Positions 44,718 to 54,357 of a stretch of 64,000 nt of DNA are shown piece after piece. The translations under genes and the position numbers were made by a program. The notes under the pieces were generated by a model. It searched no databases. It had not been told where the DNA came from and worked only from the letters and a program-made list of their open reading frames with translations. The stretch's first letter is position 1; each line of letters opens with the position of its first letter. The stretch lies in NCBI RefSeq assembly GCF_000731955.1, contig NZ_JNCK01000001.1, positions 2,728,001-2,792,000 on the forward strand. The letters are read 5' to 3'. Source of the stretch: Halomonas zincidurans B6. Lineage in GTDB: Bacteria > Pseudomonadota > Gammaproteobacteria > Pseudomonadales > Halomonadaceae.

Positions 44718-45374
44718 ATGGCCCGCACCGCCGCACAAAGCTCGAGCCGCAAGCGCGCCCCGGCGAAGGGCGCCACCGCACGTCGCTCCCAGCGCAAGCA
44801 GCCCAGCGAGGGGCTGCGCGTGCCGGGCTGGCTATGGGCGCTGGCGGGCCTGGTCGCCGGCTTCGCGCTGGCCCAGTACTTCCAGCAGTCGGCGCCGCCG
44901 ATGGCGACGTTGATGCCCAAGCCGGCCAGTCAGGCGCAGGCACCGTCGTCGGCCACGTCTTCGTCGTCGGGCAAGGCGCAAGCCCCGGCCCAGGACGAGG
45001 CGCGCATGCCGACCTTCGAGTTCTACACCCTGCTGCCCGAGTCCGAGGTGGTCGCACCCAAGGTCGAGGCCTATCAGTCCACGCCACGCCCCAACGACGC
45101 GGCCGACGCCGGCCAGGCCGCGCAAGCCGCTGGAGGCGGCAGCTTCATGCTGCAGGCCGCTTCGTTCAAGAACGCCGCCGACGCCAAGCGCCTTGCCGGA
45201 CGCCTCAAGAACCTCGGCCTGCTGGCCAAGATCACCACGGTCCAGGCCAACGGCAACCAGACCTGGCATCGCGTCCAGGTCGGTCCCTACGAAGACACCC
45301 GCGAACTCAGCCGCGCTCAGGATCTGATGGTCACCCAGGGCATCGAACCGCTGATGATCAAGCTGCAGAACTGA
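44718..45374 (+). CDS. SPOR-domain cell-division protein, FtsN-like
   Basis: A 218-residue bitopic protein: basic cytoplasmic N-terminus, one transmembrane helix (about 36-55), a Ser/Ala/Pro-rich periplasmic linker and a C-terminal SPOR domain (about 140-217, SFMLQAASFKNAADAKRLAG) that binds denuded peptidoglycan at the septum. The segment EFYTLLPESEV matches FtsN-like proteins. Its place between argS and hslVU is common for FtsN-like genes in gammaproteobacteria. Confidence 0.88.
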   Translation: MARTAAQSSSRKRAPAKGATARRSQRKQPSEGLRVPGWLWALAGLVAGFALAQYFQQSAPPMATLMPKPASQAQAPSSATSSSSGKAQAPAQDEARMPTFEFYTLLPESEVVAPKVEAYQSTPRPNDAADAGQAAQAAGGGSFMLQAASFKNAADAKRLAGRLKNLGLLAKITTVQANGNQTWHRVQVGPYEDTRELSRAQDLMVTQGIEPLMIKLQN

Positions 45375-45481
45375 AGCCGGCCGCCACCGTGGCCGAACCC
45401 GGCCGGCGGCGGATGGGGTCTTCTTTTCCGACGATCCGGCGCGCCATCGGCTCTTCCAGCGCGGGGCGATTGCCCCTTTCG

Positions 45482-45510
45482 CTTGATTTCCGGGCACCTC
45501 GCCCGCATCT
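45482..45510 (+). promoter_or_regulatory. Probable sigma-32 heat-shock promoter of hslVU
   Basis: CTTGATT, a 13-bp spacer and CCCGCATCT match the sigma-32 consensus (CTTGAAA, 11-15 bp, CCCCATnT) with one or two differences in each box, ~135 bp before hslV, a known heat-shock operon. Confidence 0.6.
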
Positions 45511-45517
45511 CACGATG

Positions 45518-45568
45518 CATAGCCTTGTTCGAGCACTTTGATTGAACACATAGCCTTGCCGCGGCACT
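45518..45568. repeat. 20-bp imperfect direct repeat in the hslV leader
   Basis: CATAGCCTTGTTCGAGCACT (45518-45537) and CATAGCCTTGCCGCGGCACT (45549-45568) share the ends and differ in the middle. They lie just downstream of the presumed heat-shock promoter; role unknown. Confidence 0.7.
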
Positions 45569-45644
45569 GCCCCGTCACGCAATGCCCCATTCGTCACCGG
45601 GCGTCACACGTCAACTCGGCGCCCCGCAACGGAGTTTCCGCCAC

Positions 45645-46166
45645 ATGACCACGATCGTTTCCGTGCGTCGCGATGGCCAGGTGGCCCTGGCCGGCGATGG
45701 CCAGGTCTCGCTGGGCGACACGGTCCTCAAGGGCAACGCCAGCAAGGTGCGCCGATTGTATCGCGGCCAGGTGCTGGCTGGTTTCGCCGGCGGCACCGCC
45801 GACGCCTTCACGCTGTTCGAGCGCTTCGAGTCGCAGCTCGAGAAATACCAGGGCCACCTCACCAAGGCCGCCGTCGAGCTGGCCAAGGACTGGCGCACCG
45901 ACCGTGCCCTGCGTCGCCTCGAGGCGATGCTGGTGGTCGCCGACAAGACCGCCTCGCTGATCATCACCGGCAACGGCGACGTGGTCGAACCCGAGCGCGG
46001 CATCATCGCCATCGGCTCAGGCGGTAACTTCGCGCTGTCGGCGGCCCGCGCGCTGCTCGAGAACACTCAGCTGTCGGCCCGCGAGATCACCGAGAAGTCG
46101 CTCGACATCGCCGCCGACATCTGCGTCTACACCAACCACAATACCGTGATCGAGGAGCTCGCCTGA
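45645..46166 (+). CDS. hslV: ATP-dependent protease peptidase subunit HslV
   Basis: Threonine peptidase forming the proteolytic core of HslUV. 173 residues from ATG 45645, giving MTTIVSVRRDGQVALAGDGQ; removal of Met exposes the catalytic Thr. FAGGTADAFTLFERFE and GSGGNFALSAARALLENT match the family. The frame extends 21 codons upstream but the catalytic Thr fixes the start. hslU begins 1 bp after its stop. Confidence 0.97.
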   Translation: MTTIVSVRRDGQVALAGDGQVSLGDTVLKGNASKVRRLYRGQVLAGFAGGTADAFTLFERFESQLEKYQGHLTKAAVELAKDWRTDRALRRLEAMLVVADKTASLIITGNGDVVEPERGIIAIGSGGNFALSAARALLENTQLSAREITEKSLDIAADICVYTNHNTVIEELA

Positions 46167-46167
46167 C

Positions 46168-47493
<1,326 letters not shown>

Positions 47494-47497
47494 CGAG

Positions 47498-47637
47498 AAG
47501 CTGTAAGCTTTAAGCTGCAAGAGCGCCGCTTCGCGGCTGGAAGAGAAGAGCAACCCAGAATGGTGTTCTTCTCTTTCATTTGCATCTCTACCTGGCCCAG
47601 CCCAAAACTTACAGCTTATAGCTTATAGCTTATAGCT
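47498..47637. repeat. Inverted repeat with ATAGCTT tandem copies
   Basis: AAGCTGTAAG (47498-47507) and its exact complement CTTACAGCTT (47608-47617) flank the terminator region; the right arm continues into three copies of ATAGCTT. This kind of AGCTT-rich intergenic repeat may be strain-specific slippage sequence. Confidence 0.6.
47541..47576 (+). terminator. Possible hslVU terminator
   Basis: Arms AAGAGAAGA (47541-47549) and TCTTCTCTT (47567-47575) form a stem with a long, partly pairing interior, ending in a T-rich stretch ~80 bp after hslU. Confidence 0.45.
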
Positions 47638-47649
47638 AGGAGTTTTCTT

Positions 47650-48033
47650 ATGACCGCCCCGATCCCCACCCGCGTGCATTATCATCAGCAGGCCCGCGAA
47701 CTCGAGCTCGGCTACGCCGACGGCCAAAGCTACCGGCTCTCGGCCGAGTACCTGCGCGTGTACTCGCCCTCCGCCGAGGTCCGCGGCCACGGCCCGGACA
47801 CCGCCAAGTTGCAGACCGGCCAGAAATTCGTCGGCCTGAAGAACATCACCCAGACCGGGCGCTACGCGCTCAAGCTGCATTTCGACGACGGCCACGACAC
47901 GGGGCTGTACAGCTGGGACTATCTCTACGACCTGGCGGTCAACCAGGACGCCTACTGGGCGGACTATCTCAAGCAACTCGCGGACGCCGGCGCCTCGCGC
48001 GAGCCGCTGGGCATTCCGCTCAAGCCGGTATAG
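47650..48033 (+). CDS. DUF971 family protein
   Basis: A 127-residue protein with the DUF971/gamma-butyrobetaine-hydroxylase N-terminal-like fold: LELGYADGQSYRLSAEYLRV at the start and HFDDGHDTGLYSWDYLYDLA at the end. Similar domains are linked with iron-sulfur or Fe-dependent enzymes, but the function of the stand-alone protein is unknown. Located between hslU and ubiE, as in many gammaproteobacteria. Confidence 0.9.
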   Translation: MTAPIPTRVHYHQQARELELGYADGQSYRLSAEYLRVYSPSAEVRGHGPDTAKLQTGQKFVGLKNITQTGRYALKLHFDDGHDTGLYSWDYLYDLAVNQDAYWADYLKQLADAGASREPLGIPLKPV

Positions 48034-48198
48034 CCTCGGCGCCGTACCCAGAGCCACGCACAGACAAGCCGGCCGGGCGGCGCTACAATGGCGGCCACAT
48101 CGCCCCGCCTCGATCCGTCACGGCCATTTTCGCGCCGTGCCCGACCGGGTATCGTCGGGGCCTGCGAGTAGCTCGCCGGCATATATGAAGGGATGCTC

Positions 48199-48945
48199 AT
48201 GAACAAGCGCACGACTCACTTCGGCTACCAGGAAGTTCCGGTCGACGAGAAGGCCGCCCGGGTGGCCGATGTCTTCCATTCGGTGGCCAGCCGCTACGAC
48301 CTGATGAACGATCTGATGTCGATGGGCATCCATCGACTCTGGAAGCGCCTGACGCTGGAACGCTCGGGGGTGCGCCGCGGTCACCATGTACTGGATATCG
48401 CCGGCGGCACTGGCGACCTGACGCTCAAGTTCGCCCAGCGCGTCGGCCCCGCCGGGCGCGTGGTGCTCGCCGACATCAACGCCTCGATGCTGCGCGTCGG
48501 CCGCGACAAGCTGCTCGACCAGGGCGTCGGCGGCAACGTCGAATACGTCCAGGCCAACGCCGAGTGCCTGCCGTTTCCCGACAACAGCTTCGACTGCATC
48601 ACCATCGCCTTCGGCCTGCGCAACGTCACCGACAAGGATGCCGCGCTGGCCTCGATGGCCCGCGTGCTCAAGCCCGGCGGCCGGCTGCTGGTACTGGAAT
48701 TCTCCAAGCCGGTGCACGGCGCGCTGTCGCGGGTCTACGACGAATACTCCTTCCGCCTGCTGCCCAAGATCGGCGAGTGGGTCGCCCACGACGCCGACAG
48801 CTACCGCTACCTGGCCGAGTCGATCCGCATGCACCCCGACCAGGAAACCCTCAAGGCGATGATGGAGCGGGCCGGCCTCGAGCGGGTCGAGTACAGCAAC
48901 CTGACCGGCGGCATCGTCGCCCTCCACCGCGGCATCAAGCTGTGA
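48199..48945 (+). CDS. ubiE: Ubiquinone/menaquinone methyltransferase UbiE
   Basis: SAM-dependent C-methylation in ubiquinone (and, where present, menaquinone) biosynthesis. 248 residues from the second ATG, chosen because GAAGGG lies 6 nt before it; the ATG at 48193 overlaps that site. SAM motif VLDIAGGTGDLTLKFA and UbiE signatures YDLMNDLMSMGIHRLWKR and VLKPGGRLLVLEFSKP are present. Heads the ubiE-ubiJ-ubiB operon. Confidence 0.97.
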   Translation: MNKRTTHFGYQEVPVDEKAARVADVFHSVASRYDLMNDLMSMGIHRLWKRLTLERSGVRRGHHVLDIAGGTGDLTLKFAQRVGPAGRVVLADINASMLRVGRDKLLDQGVGGNVEYVQANAECLPFPDNSFDCITIAFGLRNVTDKDAALASMARVLKPGGRLLVLEFSKPVHGALSRVYDEYSFRLLPKIGEWVAHDADSYRYLAESIRMHPDQETLKAMMERAGLERVEYSNLTGGIVALHRGIKL

Positions 48946-48952
48946 GGATTCG

Positions 48953-49597
48953 ATGGCGTTGACTCCCCCCCTGTTGCTGGCCGCCGCCGAACGAACCCTG
49001 AATGCCCTGCTTGCCCGCGACCCCGCCGCGCCCAGCCGGCTGCGTCAGCTGGCCGGCAAGCGCCTGCTGCTGCGCCTCGAACGCCCACGACTGGCGGTGC
49101 TGGTCGGCTTCCACGAGCGGGGCCTGGACCTGGCGCAGGCCCCCGACGCCGAAGAAAGCGACGCCGACGCGCTACTCGAGATCGACAACGAGGCGTTGAG
49201 CGCGCTGCTCGCCGGCGAGTCGCTGGAGCGGCTGATGTTCTCGGGCCGCTTGTCGCTGCGTGGCCAGACCCACCTGCTCGAGGCTACCCGCACGCTGCTG
49301 ATGGATATCGACCTCGACTGGGAGGCCAGCCTCGCCGAGTGGCTGGGCGACGTGCCGGCCAACGCGCTGGCCGAGGGCCTGCGGCGCTTCGCCGAATTCG
49401 GCCTGCGCAGCCAGCGTGAACTGCGCGCCGACCTTGCCGACTACGTCTTCGAGGAGGCGCGGCTGCTCCCCGGTCAGGCCCAGCGCGAGGTACTGCGCGA
49501 TCACCTGACCGAGCTCGAGATCGCCACCGACCGTCTGGAAGCGCGCTTCGCCCGCCTCGAGCGCAAGCTCGCCGCACGCCGGGAGCGCGCCACGTGA
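48953..49597 (+). CDS. ubiJ: Ubiquinone biosynthesis accessory factor UbiJ (SCP2 domain)
   Basis: 214 residues: an N-terminal SCP2-type lipid-binding domain (about 15-110, GKRLLLRLERPRLAVLVGF) and C-terminal helices ending in a coiled coil (EIATDRLEARFARLERKL). UbiJ helps organise the ubiquinone biosynthetic complex and binds intermediates. Lies 7 bp after ubiE and overlaps ubiB by 4 nt, the conserved order. Confidence 0.93.
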   Translation: MALTPPLLLAAAERTLNALLARDPAAPSRLRQLAGKRLLLRLERPRLAVLVGFHERGLDLAQAPDAEESDADALLEIDNEALSALLAGESLERLMFSGRLSLRGQTHLLEATRTLLMDIDLDWEASLAEWLGDVPANALAEGLRRFAEFGLRSQRELRADLADYVFEEARLLPGQAQREVLRDHLTELEIATDRLEARFARLERKLAARRERAT

Positions 49598-51216
49598 ACC
49601 TGCGACTGCTGCGCATTCTATGGATCGTCGCCCGCTATCGTCTCGACACGCTGGTGCCGCTGGATCGACTGCCGGCACTCTTGCGCCTGGCCTTCCGGCT
49701 GTCGCCGCTGCGCCTGTTGCCGGTCGGCCGCCACTCGCGCGGGCTGCGTCTGCGCCTGGCCCTGGAGGCGCTGGGGCCGATCTTCGTCAAGTTCGGCCAG
49801 ATGCTCTCGACCCGGCGCGACCTGCTGCCGCCGGACATCGCCGACGACCTTCGCAGCTTGCAGGACCAGGTGCCGCCGTTCCCCGGCGACCAGGCGCAGG
49901 CGTTGATCGAGGAGGCGCTCGAGTGCTCCATCGACGCCGCCTTCGCGCGCTTCGACACGACACCCATGGCCTCGGCCTCGGTGGCCCAGGTCCACGCCGC
50001 CCGGCTGCACAGCGGCGAGGAGGTGGTGGTCAAGGTCATCCGTCCGGGAATCGACCGCGTGATGCGTCAGGACATCGCCCTGATGTACATCCTGGCGCGG
50101 CTGATACGGCTGGTCCCCGAGGCGCGCCGGCTGCGCCCGGTGGAAGTGATCGCCGACTACGAGGCGACGCTGTTCGACGAGCTCGACCTGCACAAGGAGG
50201 CCGCCAACACCTCGCAGCTCAAGCGCAACTTCAAGAATTCGCCACTGCTCTACGTGCCGTCCATCCATTGGCCGCTGACCCGCCGCCAAGTGCTGGTCCA
50301 GGAGCGCATCTACGGCATTCCGGTGGCCGACATGGTCAGCCTCGAGGCCCAGGGCACCGACCTGCGCAAGCTCGCCGAGCGCGGCGTGGAAATCTTCTTC
50401 ACCCAGGTGTTTCGCGACAACTTCTTTCACGCCGACATGCACCCGGGCAACATCTTCGTCACCCGCGACAAGCCCGACGACCCGCAGTACATCGCCATCG
50501 ACTGCGGCATCGTCGGCAGCCTGACCCGCGAGGACCAGGACTACCTGGCGCGCAACCTGCTGGCCTTCTTCCACCAGGATTATTACCAAGTGGCGGCGCT
50601 GCACATCGAGTCCGGCTGGGTCGGCGAAGGCACCCGCGCCAACGAGTTCGCCGCGGCGATCCGCGCGGTATGCGAGCCGATCCTCGAGAAGCCGCTCAAG
50701 GACATCTCCTTCGGCCAGGTGCTGCTGGGGCTGTTCCAGACCGCGCGACGCTTCAACATGGAGGTTCAGCCGCAGCTGGTGCTGTTGCAGAAGACACTGC
50801 TCAACATCGAGGGCCTGGGCCGCCAGCTGTATCCCGACCTGGACCTGTGGAAGACCGCCAAGCCCTATCTCGAGCGCTGGATGCAGGAGCGCGCCGGACC
50901 GCGCGGCTTCTGGGCCTCGTTCAAGAAACAGGCGCCGGAGCTCAGCCATCAGTTGCCCGAGTTGCCGGTACTCGCCCATCAGGCCTTGTTGCAGGTCGAA
51001 TCCGAGCGCCGCCAGCGCCATCAGCAGGTCGAGACGCTGCAGCACATCGACCGCCACCTGGCGCGCGCCGGGCGCAGCACCCGGCGGCTGCGCCTGGGGG
51101 CGCTGGCACTGGCGCTGGCGCTGGCCTGGCAGCCGCTCTGGCAGTGGGCCGAGCAACAACCGTGGCCGGTGCTCGCCGGCGCCGCGCTGGGCGTGATGCT
51201 GCTCGCCTGGCGCTGA
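49594..51216 (+). CDS. ubiB: Ubiquinone biosynthesis protein kinase-like UbiB
   Basis: Atypical ADCK-family kinase/ATPase needed for ubiquinone synthesis. 540 residues with the family KxGQ motif (FVKFGQMLSTRRDLLP, ~65-80), the Ala-rich loop in TPMASASVAQVHAA, VKVIRPG with the conserved Lys, catalytic ADMHPGNIFV and metal-binding IDCGIVG. Two C-terminal transmembrane helices (about 505-540) anchor it to the inner membrane. Confidence 0.97.
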   Translation: MNLRLLRILWIVARYRLDTLVPLDRLPALLRLAFRLSPLRLLPVGRHSRGLRLRLALEALGPIFVKFGQMLSTRRDLLPPDIADDLRSLQDQVPPFPGDQAQALIEEALECSIDAAFARFDTTPMASASVAQVHAARLHSGEEVVVKVIRPGIDRVMRQDIALMYILARLIRLVPEARRLRPVEVIADYEATLFDELDLHKEAANTSQLKRNFKNSPLLYVPSIHWPLTRRQVLVQERIYGIPVADMVSLEAQGTDLRKLAERGVEIFFTQVFRDNFFHADMHPGNIFVTRDKPDDPQYIAIDCGIVGSLTREDQDYLARNLLAFFHQDYYQVAALHIESGWVGEGTRANEFAAAIRAVCEPILEKPLKDISFGQVLLGLFQTARRFNMEVQPQLVLLQKTLLNIEGLGRQLYPDLDLWKTAKPYLERWMQERAGPRGFWASFKKQAPELSHQLPELPVLAHQALLQVESERRQRHQQVETLQHIDRHLARAGRSTRRLRLGALALALALAWQPLWQWAEQQPWPVLAGAALGVMLLAWR

Positions 51217-51294
51217 AGCGCTCCCGGCAAGCGGCGCTCTTACAAGCCTCCAGGCGCCTTGCGTTTACGATTCCCCCACTCAGGACTGTCATCG

Positions 51295-51633
51295 ATGAGC
51301 GATACTCTCAAACAGCTCGCCGACGTGCTCGATCAACGCCGCCACGCCGATCCCGATTCCTCGTACGTGGCCTCGCTGCACCACAAGGGCCTCAACAAGA
51401 TTCTCGAGAAAGTCGGCGAGGAAGCCACCGAGGCGATCATCGCCGCCAAGGATGCGACCAATGGCGGCGCCGACGAACGTCAGGCACTGGTCGCCGAAAC
51501 CGCCGACCTGTGGTTTCATAGCCTGGTGATGCTGTCGCATCTGGGCATCGATTCGCAGGCGGTGCTCGACGAGCTGGCGGGGCGCTTCGGCATCTCCGGG
51601 CTCGACGAGAAAGCCGCCCGCGACACGCAATGA
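51295..51633 (+). CDS. hisE: Phosphoribosyl-ATP pyrophosphohydrolase
   Basis: Second step of histidine biosynthesis. 112 residues from ATG 51295 (AGGA upstream); MazG-like helical fold with SYVASLHHKGLNKILEKVGE and EEATEAIIAAKD metal-binding acidic residues, and ETADLWFHSLVML. Stand-alone HisE next to tatABC matches the pseudomonad-type arrangement, where hisI is elsewhere. Confidence 0.95.
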   Translation: MSDTLKQLADVLDQRRHADPDSSYVASLHHKGLNKILEKVGEEATEAIIAAKDATNGGADERQALVAETADLWFHSLVMLSHLGIDSQAVLDELAGRFGISGLDEKAARDTQ

Positions 51634-51665
51634 GCGAGGGTCCGCCGACCCCAGAGGAGAAAGTC

Positions 51666-51929
51666 ATGTTAGGTGGCATCAGTATCTGGCAGTTGCTGAT
51701 CGTTCTCGGCATCATCATTCTGATCTTCGGCACCAAGAAACTGCGCAATGTCGGCACCGACATCGGCGGCGCCGTCAAGGGTTTCAAGAGCGCCATGAAC
51801 GAAGAGGACAAGGACAAGAAGGACGACGCCAGCCAGCGTCAGGTCCGCCACGACGACGAAGGCCAGACCTTCGACGCCAGGGCCGAGCAGCGCGACACGG
51901 CCGAGCAAGAACGCAAAGAGCCGAAGTAA
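51666..51929 (+). CDS. tatA: Sec-independent protein translocase TatA
   Basis: Pore-forming component of the twin-arginine pathway. 87 residues starting MLGGISIWQLLIVLGIIILI, one transmembrane helix, then the conserved FGTKKLRNVGTDIG hinge and amphipathic helix with charged tail. Start chosen at ATG 51666 (AGAGGAGA upstream); an ATG at 51630 overlapping hisE adds 12 residues not seen in TatA. Confidence 0.95.
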   Translation: MLGGISIWQLLIVLGIIILIFGTKKLRNVGTDIGGAVKGFKSAMNEEDKDKKDDASQRQVRHDDEGQTFDARAEQRDTAEQERKEPK

Positions 51930-51935
51930 GCCGCC

Positions 51936-52328
51936 ATGTTCGATGTGGGTTTTCTCGAGCTGATGCTGATCGGCGTGGTCGGCCTGCTGGTGCTGGGCCC
52001 CGAGCGCCTGCCCAAGGCGGCGCGCACCGCCGGGCTGTGGATCGGCAAGGCCAAGCGCACCGTGGCCAACATGCAACGCGAGATCAACGCCCAGCTCGAG
52101 GCCGAGGAGCTGCGCCAGAAACTCAGCGAGCAGGAAAAGAAGTTCAACGCCGGCCTGGGCAAGGCGCGTCGCGAGCTCGAAGGCAGCGGCGAGCCGCGAC
52201 GCCATGACGAGGATCGCGCCGAGCCCGACGAGGCAAGCCAGCAGGCCGCCCACGAACCCGTCGAGCCGGCCACGACGCCGGTCGATCCGACACCGACCGC
52301 CGCCGACAAGGACGCCACGCCGCGATGA
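51936..52328 (+). CDS. tatB: Sec-independent protein translocase TatB
   Basis: 130 residues: transmembrane helix (MFDVGFLELMLIGVVGLLVL), the conserved LGPERLPKAARTAGLWIGK segment, amphipathic helix and disordered acidic tail. With TatC it forms the twin-arginine signal receptor. 6 bp after tatA; overlaps tatC by 4 nt. Confidence 0.95.
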   Translation: MFDVGFLELMLIGVVGLLVLGPERLPKAARTAGLWIGKAKRTVANMQREINAQLEAEELRQKLSEQEKKFNAGLGKARRELEGSGEPRRHDEDRAEPDEASQQAAHEPVEPATTPVDPTPTAADKDATPR

Positions 52329-53119
52329 GCGACTCCCCTCACTCGTCTGATGACCAGGGCTCGGATCCCTCCCAGGCCCAGGCGCCGCTGATCGAGCACC
52401 TGATCGAGCTGCGCTCGCGGCTGATGCGCGCGGTGATCGCCATCCTGGTGATCTTCGCCGCGCTCTACGCGTTTTCCAACGACATCTACACCTTCGTCGC
52501 CGATCCGCTGATGGCGCTGCTGCCGGAAGGCTCGCAGATGATCGCCACCGAGGTCGCCTCGCCGTTCCTGGCGCCTTTCAAGCTGACCCTGGTGGTGGCG
52601 GTGTTCATCGCCGTGCCGTTCGTGCTGCACCAGGCCTGGGCGTTCATCGCCCCCGGCCTCTACGCGCACGAGAAGCACCTGGCGGTGCCCCTGATAGCCT
52701 CGAGCGTACTGCTGTTCTACGGCGGCGCGGCGTTCGCCTACTATGTGGTCTTTCCGCTGCTGTTCAACTTCTTCGTGCACACCGGGCCGCAGGACGTCGC
52801 GGTGATGACCGACATCAACCAGTATCTGAATTTCGTGCTCAAGCTGTTCTTCGCCTTCGGCGTGGCCTTCGAGATTCCCATTGCCACCTTCCTGCTGATC
52901 TGGACCGGGGCGACCAGCGTCGGGAGCCTGGTCAGGAAACGCCCCTACGTGATCCTCGGCTGCTTCGTGGTGGGCATGCTGATGACCCCGCCCGATGTCG
53001 TCTCGCAGACCTTGCTGGCGGTGCCGATGTGGCTGCTCTACGAGGTCGGCATCGTCGCCGGAAGCCTGTTGCAGCGTCGCCGTGGCGCCGATGCGGAAGA
53101 GCCCGACGGCGCCGACTAG
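52325..53119 (+). CDS. tatC: Sec-independent protein translocase TatC
   Basis: 264-residue polytopic membrane protein with six transmembrane helices that recognises twin-arginine signal peptides. Family segments IEHLIELRSRLMRAVIAI, LHQAWAFIAPGLYAHEK and FGVAFEIPI are present, with the conserved Glu residues in the first cytoplasmic region and loop. Ends the tatABC operon. Confidence 0.97.
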   Translation: MSDSPHSSDDQGSDPSQAQAPLIEHLIELRSRLMRAVIAILVIFAALYAFSNDIYTFVADPLMALLPEGSQMIATEVASPFLAPFKLTLVVAVFIAVPFVLHQAWAFIAPGLYAHEKHLAVPLIASSVLLFYGGAAFAYYVVFPLLFNFFVHTGPQDVAVMTDINQYLNFVLKLFFAFGVAFEIPIATFLLIWTGATSVGSLVRKRPYVILGCFVVGMLMTPPDVVSQTLLAVPMWLLYEVGIVAGSLLQRRRGADAEEPDGAD

Positions 53120-53313
53120 CCCGGAAGGCGGCCGGCAACGCCACCCGAACGCCGCTCTCCTGCTGAATGCCGACGTCTTGCCGTGGTTATCCGTGCGCTT
53201 GCCGACATTGATATACTCGAAGCTATCAGCGTCATTGTCATCGCCTTGTCACATGCGCGGGGCATGGTGGACGACAATGACGGTCGCGTCCCTTCACGAC
53301 CGGAGAAACCAGC

Positions 53314-54321
53314 TTGAGCCTGCTAACCCAACGCCAGTATCCGAATACGCGCATGCGGCGCATGCGCAAGGACGACTTCTCGCGGCGCCTGATGCGCGAA
53401 TCGACGCTGACCCCGGACGACCTGATCCTGCCGGTGTTCGTGCTCGAGGGCGAGAATCGCCGCGAGGCGGTGGCGTCGATGCCCGGCGTCGAGCGCCTGT
53501 CGCTGGACCTGTTGATCGAAGAGGCACGCGAAGTCGCCGCGCTGGGCATTCCCGCGCTGGCGCTGTTCCCGGTGATCGATCCGGCCCAGAAGAGCGAGCT
53601 CGCCGAGGAAGCCTACAACGCCAGCGGTCTGGTCCAGCGCAGCGTGCGCGCGCTCAAGCAGGCCTGCCCTGAGCTCGGCCTGATCACCGACGTCGCGCTC
53701 GATCCCTACACCAGCCACGGCCAGGACGGCATCCTCGACGAGCACGGTTACGTGCAGAACGATCGCAGCGTCGCGACGCTGCTCAAGCAGGCGCTGTCGC
53801 ACGCCGAGGCCGGCGCCGACATCGTCGCGCCCTCGGACATGATGGATGGGCGAATCGGCGCGATTCGCGCGGTGCTCGAGCAGGAGAACCTGCACAACGC
53901 ACGGATCATGGCCTACTCCGCCAAGTACGCCTCGCGCTACTACGGCCCGTTCCGCGACGCGGTGGGCTCGGCGGGCAACCTTGGGCGCGCCGACAAGACC
54001 ACCTACCAGATGGATCCGGCCAACGCCGACGAGGCGCTGCACGAGACCGCACTGGATCTCGCCGAGGGCGCCGACATGGTGATGGTCAAGCCGGGCATGC
54101 CGTATCTCGATGTGCTGAGTCGCATCAAGCGCGAGTTGCAGGTGCCGACCTTCGCCTACCAGGTCAGCGGCGAGTACGCGATGCACATGGCCGCCTTCGA
54201 GAACGGCTGGCTGGAAGCCGATACGGTGATTCTCGAGTCGCTGATGTGCTTCAAGCGCGCCGGTGCCGACGGCATCCTGAGCTACTTTGCCAAGCGCGCG
54301 GCGCAATTGCTCAACCGATAG
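53314..54321 (+). CDS. hemB: Delta-aminolevulinic acid dehydratase (porphobilinogen synthase)
   Basis: Condenses two 5-aminolevulinate molecules to porphobilinogen in haem biosynthesis. 335 residues from a TTG start with GGAGA upstream. DVALDPYTSHGQDGI at the metal site lacks the zinc-type Cys triad, indicating a Mg-dependent enzyme as in Pseudomonas. The two Schiff-base lysines lie in MAYSAKYASRYYGPFRDAVG and MVKPGMPYLD. Upstream of ppk, as in pseudomonads. Confidence 0.97.
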   Translation: MSLLTQRQYPNTRMRRMRKDDFSRRLMRESTLTPDDLILPVFVLEGENRREAVASMPGVERLSLDLLIEEAREVAALGIPALALFPVIDPAQKSELAEEAYNASGLVQRSVRALKQACPELGLITDVALDPYTSHGQDGILDEHGYVQNDRSVATLLKQALSHAEAGADIVAPSDMMDGRIGAIRAVLEQENLHNARIMAYSAKYASRYYGPFRDAVGSAGNLGRADKTTYQMDPANADEALHETALDLAEGADMVMVKPGMPYLDVLSRIKRELQVPTFAYQVSGEYAMHMAAFENGWLEADTVILESLMCFKRAGADGILSYFAKRAAQLLNR

Positions 54322-54357
54322 CGGCGGGCTGCGCCCTTGCCGCGCTGGAGTCGCCCG

